From assembly GCA_965261475.1 (NCBI GenBank), contig OZ253454.1:434001-498000 (forward strand): DNA of 64,000 bases. The letters are read 5' to 3'. The position numbers and the translations under genes are program-made. The notes below the pieces were generated by a model. It did no database searches. It was given only the letters and a program-made list of their open reading frames with translations, and was not told the DNA's origin. Origin of the DNA: G965261475 sp965261475 [NCBI: bacterium]. Its GTDB lineage: Bacteria > SAR324 > XYD2-FULL-50-16. Of this stretch, positions 8,627-17,613 are shown piece by piece. How positions within the stretch are numbered: position 1 is the stretch's first letter; each line of letters starts with the position of its first letter.

Positions 8627-9493
8627 TTATCCCCAAGGTTTTCCCATCAATCCTTGTGGTCTGATACTTAGAAATATCATTAAACTAGCAAAAATAACTA
8701 GGTAGGTGATATCCCCATAACTACGCAGAACGCTTAATCCTACAGACTCTAGCATACCTAAAATAAATCCTCCTGCGATTGCTCCTGGGACCACGCCTGC
8801 TCCTCCAATCATTACCATTAAGAAAGCTTTAATAGAAATAGGTCCGCCGATACCTGAGTTTACTCCCGTAATACTAACTAACAAACCACCTACTACACCA
8901 GCTAGCATAGCTCCTAATGCAAAACCTAGCATGCCATATTTTTTGACACTAATACCCATCAATTGTGCAGCTACCTTATCCTGAGCTAATGCTCTCATTG
9001 CTCTTCCTGGTTTTGTGTATTGCATAAATAGCATAAAGCTTATAATCATTAAAATTGCTAAAATCGCAATCAAGATGCGATCATTTGGGATGACTACATT
9101 GCCCCATTCAAAAATACCGTCAATAATTTTAGGTACACCTCGTTGTTTTTCCCCAAATAATAGCAAAATAATGCTATCCAAAAAGAAGGCTATACCTGCT
9201 GCAAGTAACATTGAGCTTTCTTCACGCACACTGCGATTTAGTACGGTACGAAATAAAAATTTTTCTATCAAAATCCCTACTATAAATAGTGTCACAGCAG
9301 AAGCAAATAGTGCTACTATAAAAGGAAATTGAAGTTGTCCGTATATAGTGTAAGTTACAAAACCTCCTAACACATACATTTGACCGTGTGCAAAGTTTAG
9401 CACATTCATCAGTGCAAAGATTAATGTTAGCCCTAAAGCAATTAGAGCATATTGTACGCCAAGGTATAAGCCGTTAACAATAACTTGTTCCAT
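8627..9493 (-). CDS. livH: ABC transporter permease (LivH family)
   Basis: 288 residues from the ATG at 9493. A longer reading from 9529 would run into the intercistronic hairpin, so I reject it. MEQVIVNGLYLGVQYALIAL, NFAHGQMYVLGGF, RALAQDKVAAQLMGI and FLMVMIGGAGVVPGAI are all LivH hallmarks. It forms the inner-membrane channel with LivM. It is separated from the binding-protein gene by a 55-base gap holding a strong hairpin. Confidence 0.9.
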   Translation of the reverse strand: MEQVIVNGLYLGVQYALIALGLTLIFALMNVLNFAHGQMYVLGGFVTYTIYGQLQFPFIVALFASAVTLFIVGILIEKFLFRTVLNRSVREESSMLLAAGIAFFLDSIILLLFGEKQRGVPKIIDGIFEWGNVVIPNDRILIAILAILMIISFMLFMQYTKPGRAMRALAQDKVAAQLMGISVKKYGMLGFALGAMLAGVVGGLLVSITGVNSGIGGPISIKAFLMVMIGGAGVVPGAIAGGFILGMLESVGLSVLRSYGDITYLVIFASLMIFLSIRPQGLMGKPWG

Positions 9494-9518
9494 AAATTTT
9501 TGAGTTTTAAAAAGTATC

Positions 9519-9541
9519 ACCCTAGGCACAAAGCCTAGGGT
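9519..9541 (-). promoter_or_regulatory. Intercistronic hairpin between binding-protein gene and livH
   Basis: ACCCTAGGC and GCCTAGGGT form a perfect nine-base-pair stem with a five-base loop, the most GC-rich stem in this AT-rich region. On the minus strand it starts eight bases after the binding-protein stop and is followed by GATACTTTTT. It is well placed to stabilise the 3' end of the binding-protein message or to cause partial termination, giving more binding protein than permease. Confidence 0.65.
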
Positions 9542-9548
9542 TATCTTT

Positions 9549-10742
9549 TTAGTCTACTTTTGCGATAAATAAAGTGCGGAATTTCCCATTGTAGTATTCG
9601 TTAACTACCAAAGGAACAGATATTTGTCGCTTTTGGCCAAAAGAGCTTTGCCCAACATAACTAAGGTATTCATCACCTTTCAAATAAGGATTTTTTACTC
9701 TGAAAGTTTCCATAGTTTTTTTGAACTCTTTCACAGATTTAATTGCTTTAGGATTAACCTTTAGAGTTTCAATGATATAGTCTAAAGCATAGACTTTAGT
9801 ATTCGACTCATCATTATACTCTCCGTATTTTTTTGTATAACGAGCGATGAATTCTTCCATAGCCTTGGTGCGTATCTCTGGAGTAGAAGCTCCACCAACA
9901 GAAATAAACCCATTAGCTAAATCTCCAGCTCCTTCTTTTAAAACATTGGCATCTTGAGCAGTTTCTGTAGAAATAAACCCTTTATAACCTAATTCTCTAG
10001 CAGAGCGTATAAGAAGTGGTGCATTGCCCGGTGCTACTCCAGATAAAACAAGTAAATCTGGTTTTAGGCGCACAATAGGGGTTAAGACAGGTGTAAAATC
10101 CCTAGTATCATTTTGATAGGTATCTTTTTCTGCAATAACTTTTAGTCCAATAGCTTTTGCTGCTTCTACTCCTCCGTCTCTTTGAGAGAGTGGATCAGAT
10201 TCATTTGCTGCTACAAAGGCTACGGTTTTAACACCTTTATTTTTTTTGAGATACTTATAAATAGCAGGTCCCGATTGATAATTAGCTACCATACCTAGCA
10301 CTGCATTAGATGCTGGCTTTTGGTATAGTGATTTTGGAAAAGCGTACGGGAAATAAATAATATCATTTCTTTCTGCGACTGAACGCACAGCAGCAGCTCC
10401 ATCGTCCACATTAGGTCCAACGACATAATGTATACCTTGTTGAGCCATTTTTTTCATACCTGCAATTGCTCTTTTTGGATCTTTTTGATCGTCAAATGTT
10501 ACAATTTTTACATTGTAAGTTTTACTGCCAATTTTTACCCCACCGAGCTCATTGATCCAATCTGCTCTAACTTGCATGGAGCGAACGTTAGAAATACCCC
10601 AAGCAGCAGCAGGTCCACTAGTTACGCCCACAAAACCTATTTTTAAGGTCTTATTTGCACTAAACGCAGGACTAACTGCTAAAAGATTAAGCAAAATTAC
10701 CGACAAAGTAAATAATGCTTTATTAAACCATTTATTTTTCAT
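9549..10742 (-). CDS. Periplasmic solute-binding protein of the Liv-type transporter
   Basis: 397 residues with a signal peptide (residues about 1-29, ending AFSA). The mature part matches the type 1 periplasmic-binding fold of LivK/amide-binding proteins: LKIGFVGVTSGPAAAWG, a KIVTFDDQKDPKRAIAGM stretch and the GPNVDDGAAAVRSVAE switch region. It delivers solute to LivHM. First gene of the operon, divergent from nth. Ligand specificity cannot be read here; the family binds amino acids, urea, short amides or aromatic compounds. The linked racemase hints at a chiral ureide or hydantoin, which is inference. Confidence 0.88.
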   Translation of the reverse strand: MKNKWFNKALFTLSVILLNLLAVSPAFSANKTLKIGFVGVTSGPAAAWGISNVRSMQVRADWINELGGVKIGSKTYNVKIVTFDDQKDPKRAIAGMKKMAQQGIHYVVGPNVDDGAAAVRSVAERNDIIYFPYAFPKSLYQKPASNAVLGMVANYQSGPAIYKYLKKNKGVKTVAFVAANESDPLSQRDGGVEAAKAIGLKVIAEKDTYQNDTRDFTPVLTPIVRLKPDLLVLSGVAPGNAPLLIRSARELGYKGFISTETAQDANVLKEGAGDLANGFISVGGASTPEIRTKAMEEFIARYTKKYGEYNDESNTKVYALDYIIETLKVNPKAIKSVKEFKKTMETFRVKNPYLKGDEYLSYVGQSSFGQKRQISVPLVVNEYYNGKFRTLFIAKVD

Positions 10743-10951
10743 TTTTTTTTTTCTTATTCAATTGTATTAGTCTACGCGAAGCTAGGTAGAGTTAGCACTT
10801 TACTCAAACAATAAAGATAGAATGAAACATAGAACAAAAAAAAATAAAAAGCAATAATATTTTTTTAAAACTCTTTAGTTTTAGAGATTTGCAATTTTTA
10901 AAAAAATATTTTTATAGAAAAATTTAGCTTCATTTGTTACAATCATCCCGT

Positions 10952-11605
10952 ATGATACTACTGAAAGTTTCTATTGAAAAAATATTTTGTGTCTTTTTAA
11001 AAAACAACCCTAATCCAACTACAGAGCTCAAGTATCAAAATAACTTTGAATTACTGGTAGCTGTAATGCTGAGCGCACAAAGCACAGATAAAGCCGTTAA
11101 TCTTGCTACTCCTAAACTTTTCGCAGCTGCAAATACGCCCCACGCTATGTGTGTTTTGGGACTCAAGAAAATTACAGGGTTTATTAAAACTATTGGTTTA
11201 TTTAACACCAAAGCAAAAAATATCTTGTTAACTAGTCAAATTTTATTAACAAATTACAATAGCCACATACCATCATCAAGGAAGCAGTTAGAGGGATTAC
11301 CAGGAGTAGGTGTTAAAACTGCTGCAGTAGTTTTGAATGTTGCCTATAAACAAGCTACAATTCCTGTAGATACTCATGTTTTTAGAGTGTCAAAGCGTCT
11401 GGGGCTGAGTAATGCCAAATATCCCGAGAAAACAGAAAAAGAGCTTTTGAGAGTAATACCTACATGGGCTTTGAGTAGAGCGCATCACTGGTTAATTTTA
11501 CACGGAAGATATATTTGTAAAGCTAGAAAACCACTTTGTCTGGAGTGTCCTATTTCTCAGCATTGTAATTATTTTTTTAGAGAAAACAATGCTCCAAATT
11601 CATAA
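10952..11605 (+). CDS. nth: Endonuclease III (base-excision repair DNA glycosylase/lyase)
   Basis: 217 residues from the ATG at 10952; an upstream TTG at 10934 would add six residues with no family match. The helix-hairpin-helix is LPGVGVKTA with catalytic Lys122, and the catalytic aspartate is Asp140 in VDTHVFRV. The [4Fe-4S] loop is intact: Cys189-x6-Cys196-x2-Cys199-x5-Cys205. It removes oxidised pyrimidines and cleaves the abasic site. Its last 17 bases overlap the mfd start, so two repair genes are translationally linked. Confidence 0.96.
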   Translation: MILLKVSIEKIFCVFLKNNPNPTTELKYQNNFELLVAVMLSAQSTDKAVNLATPKLFAAANTPHAMCVLGLKKITGFIKTIGLFNTKAKNILLTSQILLTNYNSHIPSSRKQLEGLPGVGVKTAAVVLNVAYKQATIPVDTHVFRVSKRLGLSNAKYPEKTEKELLRVIPTWALSRAHHWLILHGRYICKARKPLCLECPISQHCNYFFRENNAPNS

Positions 11606-14600
11606 GCAAAAATTCTCAAATATTTTTGGGAGTTCTTTTGCCTTTTGGTTTGCGCGTAGGTTTGCTAAAGGCTCTACGACTAAAATTATTTTTACTGCAT
11701 CTGCTCACTCTGCGGAAAATCTACATAAAGAGCTTTCTTTTTTATTACCAGCAGAAAATATAGCTTATTTACCCAGCTACGATGCTTTTGCTTATCAAGC
11801 AGTGAGACCTAATGCGGAATTAGTAGCTTGCAGGATAGATGCGTTTTTAAAAATTAAGCAAAAAAAACCTCTAGTTATTATCAGTCAAATACAATCTTTG
11901 GCTGATAAACTTCCTATTTTTGAACAAACAGAGCCCCTAAAAATAGTTTTACATAAAGAATATAGTAGAGTAGATTTAGCGCAAAAATTAGTGTCACTGG
12001 GCTATGTTCGGATGGACCTTGTAGAAGAAAAAGGAGAGTTTGCTTGGAGAGGGGAAGTTTTAGATATTTTTCCTATTCAACAACAAGAGGCATATCGCAT
12101 TAATTTTTTTGGTGATAAAATAGATCGAATCAAATTACTACATACGCAGACTCAGCTCAGCAAACAGGAAGTTACAGAATTTATAATTTTTCCTGCTAGA
12201 GAAATTATTCCTAGTGAACAAAATATTGCGCAAGCTAGAGATTGTTTTAGACAAAATAGACAAAAATTTACATTAGATAGTTATCAAGAATCTTTATCTT
12301 ATTTGGAACAAGGAGATTTTTTAGCTATCAATAAATATCGTGGCTATTTTTCTTCACACCTTATTTCTTGGATTTTACTTTTAGCTGCTAACACAGAGCT
12401 TTTTTTGTGGGAAGCTGAGCAATTAGATTTTGCTTTACAAAATTTTTTAGTAGAGCTCTCACAAGAGTATCAAAATATTGCAACACAAGAGAATCTTCCT
12501 GCATTAAAAGAACTTTATTGGCAGTCAAAAGAAATAGCTGATTTTCTTGCTTCCTTCAACAGCGTAGAAATTTTTCAAGATTCGGAGCAAGGAGCTAGTG
12601 ATTGCTCTTTTTATAGTTTAGCAGATTTATTTAGCAAAGCGAAGATGAGTTGGCAGGAAAAACTGGCAATACTTAGAGAGAAAACACAAGAAGGTAGCAA
12701 AGTAATTTTTTGTGTAGCGCACCAAAAGCGACTAACTCATCTACATGATATTTTGGTAGACTCTGGATTTTTGGAGGTTACGACCAGAGAAAATGCACTA
12801 GAGTTTTTTCAAGCAAATACCTCTACAAAAAATGTATGGAATTTTTCAAATTCGGCTACAGAAGTGTTAGATTTTCCTCTACAAAAAAGTTTTTTTCAAA
12901 ATTCGTCAACGACAAATAACTACTATTTTGTAACGGAAAAGGATCTATGGCAAAAAAGGAATGCTTTTCAAAAAACAAAAAAAATTAACGCTCTTAAAAC
13001 AAAAATTACAGATTTAAAGATAGGTAATTTTGTTGTGCATATTGAATACGGAATAGGCAAATATCTTGGATTGCAAAGTTTAGCAAGTAATAATCAAAGG
13101 GAAGATTTTTTGGTTTTAGAATATGCTCTCGCAGCTAAACTTTATGTTAGAATAGACGAAATAAATTACAAAATTCAAAAATACAATATTGTAGGTGATT
13201 TAAAACCACAGCTAGATAAATTAGGAAGCAAGCGTTGGTCTACTAGTAGAAAAAAAGTAGAGCAAGGAGTCTACGAGATAGCAGAAGGTTTGATTCGTAT
13301 TCAAGCTGAAAGAATGTCAAATAAACGCAGCGCTTTTTGTCCTGACCAGAAAGATATAAGTGCTTTTGCTGATGATTTTACTTTTGTAGAAACCGAGGAT
13401 CAATTACAAGCTATTGAAGATATTTATAAAGATTTGAGTAGTGAGCAACCAATGGATAGGCTGGTTTGTGGTGATGCTGGTTTTGGAAAAACAGAAGTAG
13501 CTATGCGAGCTGCTTTTCAAGTGGCAATTACAGGATTTCAGGTTCTTGTTCTTGCACCTACTACTGTTTTGGTCAAACAGCATTTTCATAGTTTTTGTCG
13601 AAGATTTAAAAATTTTCCTGTTAGAATAGAATTTATTAGTAGCTTCTTAAGCCCATCTCAAGCTGCAAAAAATGTTACCGCTTTTCATCAAAAAAAGATT
13701 GAAATTTTAATAGGCACGCACGCTCTACTACACAAAAATTTTTCTGGAGATGCTATAGGGTTGCTGATTATTGATGAGGAGCATCGTTTCGGTGTCAAGC
13801 AAAAAGAAAAATTAAGAGAATTTAGGGCATCTGTTGATCTTTTGTCTTTGAGTGCTACTCCTATTCCTAGAACGCTCAATATATCTTTGCTAGGAATTCG
13901 GGATATTTCACTTATTACCACTCCTCCGCAAGACAGAAAGCAAATAAAAACTAAAGTGCTCTACTACGAAGAAGCAATTATCCAAGAAGCTGTTAGACGG
14001 GAAGTCAATCGCGGAGGGCAAGTGTTTATCTTATACAACGAAGTAGCAAGCATTGAAAGTTTTTTAGCTCATTTACAAACTATTATTCCACAATATAAAA
14101 TTGGCTTAGCGCACGGTCAAATACCAAAAGAGCAACTGGAGAAAATTATGCTAGAGTTTTCAGAAAATAAGTTTCCAATTTTGTTGTGTAGCACTATTAT
14201 AGAATCTGGGTTGGATCTACCCAATGCTAATAGTCTAATTGTATATAATGCTGCTTGTTTTGGTTTATCGCAACTTTATCAAATTAGAGGCAGGGTAGGT
14301 AGATCTAACAGGCATGCCTATGCCTATTTTCTTTTAATCAAGGAAAAAGAAATCACGCAAAAAGCAAAACAAAGATTAAGTATTTTGCAAGAAATTCAAG
14401 GCAGACAGGGCTATAAGATTGCTACACAAGATCTAGAGTTAAGAGGGGTTGGTAACCTTGTAGGGGTAGAACAATCAGGGCATATACAAACAGTAGGCTA
14501 TGATCTTTTTATGGCAATGATTGAAGAGAGTATTCAACGAATTAGACAAGAAACAGATTCTATCAACAGGAATGATATTCGTATTTTTTCTTATCTCAAT

Positions 14601-14999
14601 GGCTATATTCCAGAAAAATTTATAGAAAATATGAGTTTAAGACTATACACTTACCAAACAATGAATCAGTGTTATGACGAGCAAAAAATAGCTGATTTTC
14701 AAGAAGAATTAACAGACAGATTTGGAGTTATTCCTACAGAAGTTTGTAATCTTTTTGAAATTATTCGCCTAAAAAATTTAGCTCATAAACATCAAGTGGT
14801 AGAAATAAATTTAGCACCTGATAACATAAAAATTAAATTGGCTGCTAGTTTTCCAATCAAAACAAGAAATTTATTGCAACTTGCTAAGAATCCAGCTATA
14901 AAATTCTTACCTAGTAACTGTATTTTATTGCAAAAAGAGGTTAAAATTTTGGCAGATGCAAATACAGAGATACAAGAGTTTTTGAAGGTTTTAAGGTAA
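11589..14999 (+). CDS. mfd: Transcription-repair coupling factor Mfd
   Basis: 1136 residues, close to E. coli Mfd. The N-terminal part is the UvrB-homology region. The RNA-polymerase-interacting domain starts near residue 478 (KIGNFVVHIEYGIGKYLGL). The translocase motor follows: Walker A GDAGFGKTE (lysine 634), the DEEH box in IIDEEHRFG (Asp729), SATPIPRTL, and QIRGRVGRS. The TRCF C-terminal domain ends the protein. Mfd displaces RNA polymerase stalled at lesions and recruits UvrA. It overlaps nth by 17 bases and is followed eight bases later by the foldase gene. Confidence 0.97.
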   Translation: MLQIHKQKFSNIFGSSFAFWFARRFAKGSTTKIIFTASAHSAENLHKELSFLLPAENIAYLPSYDAFAYQAVRPNAELVACRIDAFLKIKQKKPLVIISQIQSLADKLPIFEQTEPLKIVLHKEYSRVDLAQKLVSLGYVRMDLVEEKGEFAWRGEVLDIFPIQQQEAYRINFFGDKIDRIKLLHTQTQLSKQEVTEFIIFPAREIIPSEQNIAQARDCFRQNRQKFTLDSYQESLSYLEQGDFLAINKYRGYFSSHLISWILLLAANTELFLWEAEQLDFALQNFLVELSQEYQNIATQENLPALKELYWQSKEIADFLASFNSVEIFQDSEQGASDCSFYSLADLFSKAKMSWQEKLAILREKTQEGSKVIFCVAHQKRLTHLHDILVDSGFLEVTTRENALEFFQANTSTKNVWNFSNSATEVLDFPLQKSFFQNSSTTNNYYFVTEKDLWQKRNAFQKTKKINALKTKITDLKIGNFVVHIEYGIGKYLGLQSLASNNQREDFLVLEYALAAKLYVRIDEINYKIQKYNIVGDLKPQLDKLGSKRWSTSRKKVEQGVYEIAEGLIRIQAERMSNKRSAFCPDQKDISAFADDFTFVETEDQLQAIEDIYKDLSSEQPMDRLVCGDAGFGKTEVAMRAAFQVAITGFQVLVLAPTTVLVKQHFHSFCRRFKNFPVRIEFISSFLSPSQAAKNVTAFHQKKIEILIGTHALLHKNFSGDAIGLLIIDEEHRFGVKQKEKLREFRASVDLLSLSATPIPRTLNISLLGIRDISLITTPPQDRKQIKTKVLYYEEAIIQEAVRREVNRGGQVFILYNEVASIESFLAHLQTIIPQYKIGLAHGQIPKEQLEKIMLEFSENKFPILLCSTIIESGLDLPNANSLIVYNAACFGLSQLYQIRGRVGRSNRHAYAYFLLIKEKEITQKAKQRLSILQEIQGRQGYKIATQDLELRGVGNLVGVEQSGHIQTVGYDLFMAMIEESIQRIRQETDSINRNDIRIFSYLNGYIPEKFIENMSLRLYTYQTMNQCYDEQKIADFQEELTDRFGVIPTEVCNLFEIIRLKNLAHKHQVVEINLAPDNIKIKLAASFPIKTRNLLQLAKNPAIKFLPSNCILLQKEVKILADANTEIQEFLKVLR

Positions 15000-15007
15000 A
15001 AATAAAT

Positions 15008-15973
15008 ATGAAGATTTTTTTTCTTTGCGTTTTCTTTGCGTTAGTTTTTGGGATAGGAGGTTATTTCTATTTGCAAAAGCAGAAAGATTTATTTAATAAC
15101 ACAAACTTTGCCGCTAAAGTAAATCAGAAAATAATTAGTTTAGAGGAATTTGAAGAAAGGCTAAACTTAATCGTTAAAATTGCAAATATTCCCTATAAAA
15201 ATAAAAATTTTGATAGAAAGAATTTTCGTAGGTTAATAATGGATACTTTGATTGAGGAGACGCTTATTTTGGAAGAAGTAGAAAATATAAATTTTAATAT
15301 CAACGATAAATTGTTTTGGAAGAATCTCCCTATTTCTTTAACTCCTTTTCTTGATTATGAGGCTAGTTATAGTTTGCAAGCACAGAATCTGACTATAGAT
15401 TTTTGGAAAGCAAGGAGCAAGGAAGTTGCTCTAAAAAACTATTTTTTTCAGCATTTGAAAGGCTCTATTGCTGTTTCTCAAGAAGAAATGACTAGCTACT
15501 ATACTCGTCATTTACAAGATTTTGTAATTCCAGAGCATTACGAAATTTTGCATATTCAAGTAGAATCTCGAGAAGTAGCAGAATTTTTGATGAAAGAAAT
15601 TTTAAAGGGCGCTAGTTTTACTAGGTTAGTTAGTCAATACTCGATAGGAGAACAAGATTTTCTAGGGGAAGATAAAAGCTTTATTGTTAAAAAAGGTCAA
15701 TTACCTCAAAATTTTGAAAGGGCTATTTTAAATCTGAAAGCAAAAAAAAATAAAGTATCTTTAGTAGAATCGGATTATGGTTTTCATATTTTTAGACTTA
15801 AAAAAATTATTCCAAAAAAAAAATTAACTATCAAAGAAGCTCGAGAGCAAGTAATTGCAATAGTTAAAAGAGAAAAATTACCTGTTGTTTTTAAAGATTG
15901 GTTAAAAAAAAAAAAAAAAAATTCTTTTGTGCTAGTTAACCAACAGCTAATAGCAAATGAAAGCAGTATTTAG
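15008..15973 (+). CDS. Membrane-anchored peptidyl-prolyl isomerase (SurA/PpiC-like foldase)
   Basis: 321 residues. An N-terminal hydrophobic segment (residues about 4-22) is an uncleaved anchor or signal. A SurA-N-like helical region follows, including an EEFEERLNLIVKIA stretch. The parvulin domain occupies about residues 172-265: EHYEILHIQV, FTRLVSQYSIG, GQLPQNFERAI and ESDYGFHIFRL. Such proteins assist periplasmic or outer-membrane protein folding. A run of about 18 A residues (15904-15921) encodes a poly-lysine stretch near the C-terminus, next to the 17-base overlap with aroK; it may be prone to slippage. Confidence 0.85.
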   Translation: MKIFFLCVFFALVFGIGGYFYLQKQKDLFNNTNFAAKVNQKIISLEEFEERLNLIVKIANIPYKNKNFDRKNFRRLIMDTLIEETLILEEVENINFNINDKLFWKNLPISLTPFLDYEASYSLQAQNLTIDFWKARSKEVALKNYFFQHLKGSIAVSQEEMTSYYTRHLQDFVIPEHYEILHIQVESREVAEFLMKEILKGASFTRLVSQYSIGEQDFLGEDKSFIVKKGQLPQNFERAILNLKAKKNKVSLVESDYGFHIFRLKKIIPKKKLTIKEAREQVIAIVKREKLPVVFKDWLKKKKKNSFVLVNQQLIANESSI

Positions 15974-16523
15974 TGAAAGAAAAACTACTAATATTGTACT
16001 AACTGGTTTTATGGGAGTTGGTAAGAGTGCTATTGCCAAAATTCTTGCAACCTCTTTACAAATACACACAATAGATTCTGATAAAATCATAGAGCAAACT
16101 TGTCAAAAATCTATTGTAGAAATTTTTAGACAATCTGAGGACTACTTTCGTGAGCAAGAAACAAAGTTTTTACAAGAGCATTTACAAAAAGAAAAAACTA
16201 TTTTTTCTTTGGGTGGTGGCATTGTTGAGAAAGCGATAAACAGGAAACTGTTGAAACAATTAGGAATTATTTTTTTTCTCAAAGCTCCTTTTGATGATTT
16301 GTGGGAGAGAATTAAAGATTGTAAACATCGCCCTAAGATTATTGATAATACCTCAAAACAGAGGATTGTTTTGCAAAGACTTTATCAAAAAAGAATTCCT
16401 CACTACCAAGAAGTAGCAGATTTTACAATCTCTACAGTAGCAAAGATAACTAGTAGTACTCAAGAAATTGAGCGCATCTACCACTATATCAATGGAAAAA
16501 ATAACTATTGCCAAACTAAATAG
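15957..16523 (+). CDS. aroK: Shikimate kinase
   Basis: 188 residues. Walker A is GFMGVGKSAI (Lys23), the shikimate-binding aspartate is in the IDSDKI segment, and FSLGGGIV supplies the GGG loop. The Arg in the RPK segment (KHRPKI) is the usual lid-region arginine. It phosphorylates shikimate at O3 in the chorismate pathway. It overlaps the foldase gene by 17 bases and aroB by 32 bases, and with aroB it forms the classic aroKB pair. Confidence 0.93.
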   Translation: MKAVFSERKTTNIVLTGFMGVGKSAIAKILATSLQIHTIDSDKIIEQTCQKSIVEIFRQSEDYFREQETKFLQEHLQKEKTIFSLGGGIVEKAINRKLLKQLGIIFFLKAPFDDLWERIKDCKHRPKIIDNTSKQRIVLQRLYQKRIPHYQEVADFTISTVAKITSSTQEIERIYHYINGKNNYCQTK

Positions 16524-17589
16524 TAGTGTTTTTATAGGTAGTAATATTGCCTCTAACATTTTGCAAGATATTTTAAAAAAATATCAGCTTCAAACAAGTT
16601 TTGTTGTCAGTGATGCAAATGTCTATCAACTCTATAGGAGCTGGTTAGTGCAATTTTTCCCAGCACAAAACATATTTTGTGTACCAGCAGGAGAAAAAAC
16701 CAAAAGTTTTGCCTACTTGCAAAAAATTTACGATTTTTTATTGAAACAAAAAGCCCATAGGAATTCCTTGTTAGTGGCGTTTGGCGGTGGAGTAATTGGA
16801 GATTTAGTGGGGTTTGCTGCGGCTAGTTTTATGCGAGGAATTGCACTTGTGCAAGTTCCGACTACTTTGCTAGCACAAGTAGATAGTAGTATTGGTGGTA
16901 AAACAGCTATTAACCATCCAGCAGCAAAAAATACTATTGGTGCATTTTATCAACCTTGTTGCTCCATTATTGATACTTGTTTTCTTGATACCTTAGCTCC
17001 TAGAGAATTTCTTTCGGGCTATGCTGAAATACTCAAACATTCTCTAATACGAGATGCTAATTTATTTACTACCCTAGAGCAAATAAAAAATATCAATAGT
17101 TTACAAAAAAATAGTAAATTTATTGCAGACTTGATTAGTTTATCTTGTAAAATAAAACTTGCAGTGGTGGAGGCTGATGAAAAAGAAAAAGGACTCAGAG
17201 CAATTTTAAATTTTGGACATACTCTTGCTCACTGGATCGAAGCACATACCGAATATAAGCAATATTTACACGGAGAAGCAGTCTTAGCAGGTATGGATTT
17301 TGCCTTATGGTGGTCTCAAAAGCACCTTATGCTTCAAGAGCAAGATTATCAAAGAGCACGTCAACACTTACTTTATTTAGCGCCTCAAATAGTGCTCAAG
17401 AATGTAGAAAAAGCAAATTTTTGTAGTATTTTAGCTAAAGATAAAAAAAATTATAACAGGGGTCTGAATTTTATTGGTATCAATAAAATCGGACAAGCTA
17501 CCATTGACTCTCAAGTTTCAATAGCTGATCTTTGGCAAGAATTTTTAATTTATACAAAAATTACAGATGCTGTTATTGTTATTAAATAA
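16492..17589 (+). CDS. aroB: 3-dehydroquinate synthase
   Basis: 365 residues from the ATG at 16492. A longer reading from 16468 adds residues with no family similarity. The NAD-binding core is AFGGGVIGDLVGFAAASFMRGI, followed by VPTTLLAQVDSSIGGKTAIN and the zinc-ligand region (GYAEILKHS, LNFGHTLAHWIE, LHGEAV). It converts DAHP to 3-dehydroquinate, the second step of the shikimate pathway. It overlaps aroK by 32 bases and is last in the nth-mfd-foldase-aroK-aroB run. Confidence 0.94.
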   Translation: MEKITIAKLNSSVFIGSNIASNILQDILKKYQLQTSFVVSDANVYQLYRSWLVQFFPAQNIFCVPAGEKTKSFAYLQKIYDFLLKQKAHRNSLLVAFGGGVIGDLVGFAAASFMRGIALVQVPTTLLAQVDSSIGGKTAINHPAAKNTIGAFYQPCCSIIDTCFLDTLAPREFLSGYAEILKHSLIRDANLFTTLEQIKNINSLQKNSKFIADLISLSCKIKLAVVEADEKEKGLRAILNFGHTLAHWIEAHTEYKQYLHGEAVLAGMDFALWWSQKHLMLQEQDYQRARQHLLYLAPQIVLKNVEKANFCSILAKDKKNYNRGLNFIGINKIGQATIDSQVSIADLWQEFLIYTKITDAVIVIK

Positions 17590-17613
17590 GTTGCTCAACT
17601 TGCATTTTATGCT

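Noticed and set aside
10934-10951. A TTG start upstream of nth
   Set aside because: The ATG at 10952 gives an N-terminus matching endonuclease III; the TTG adds six residues with no similarity.
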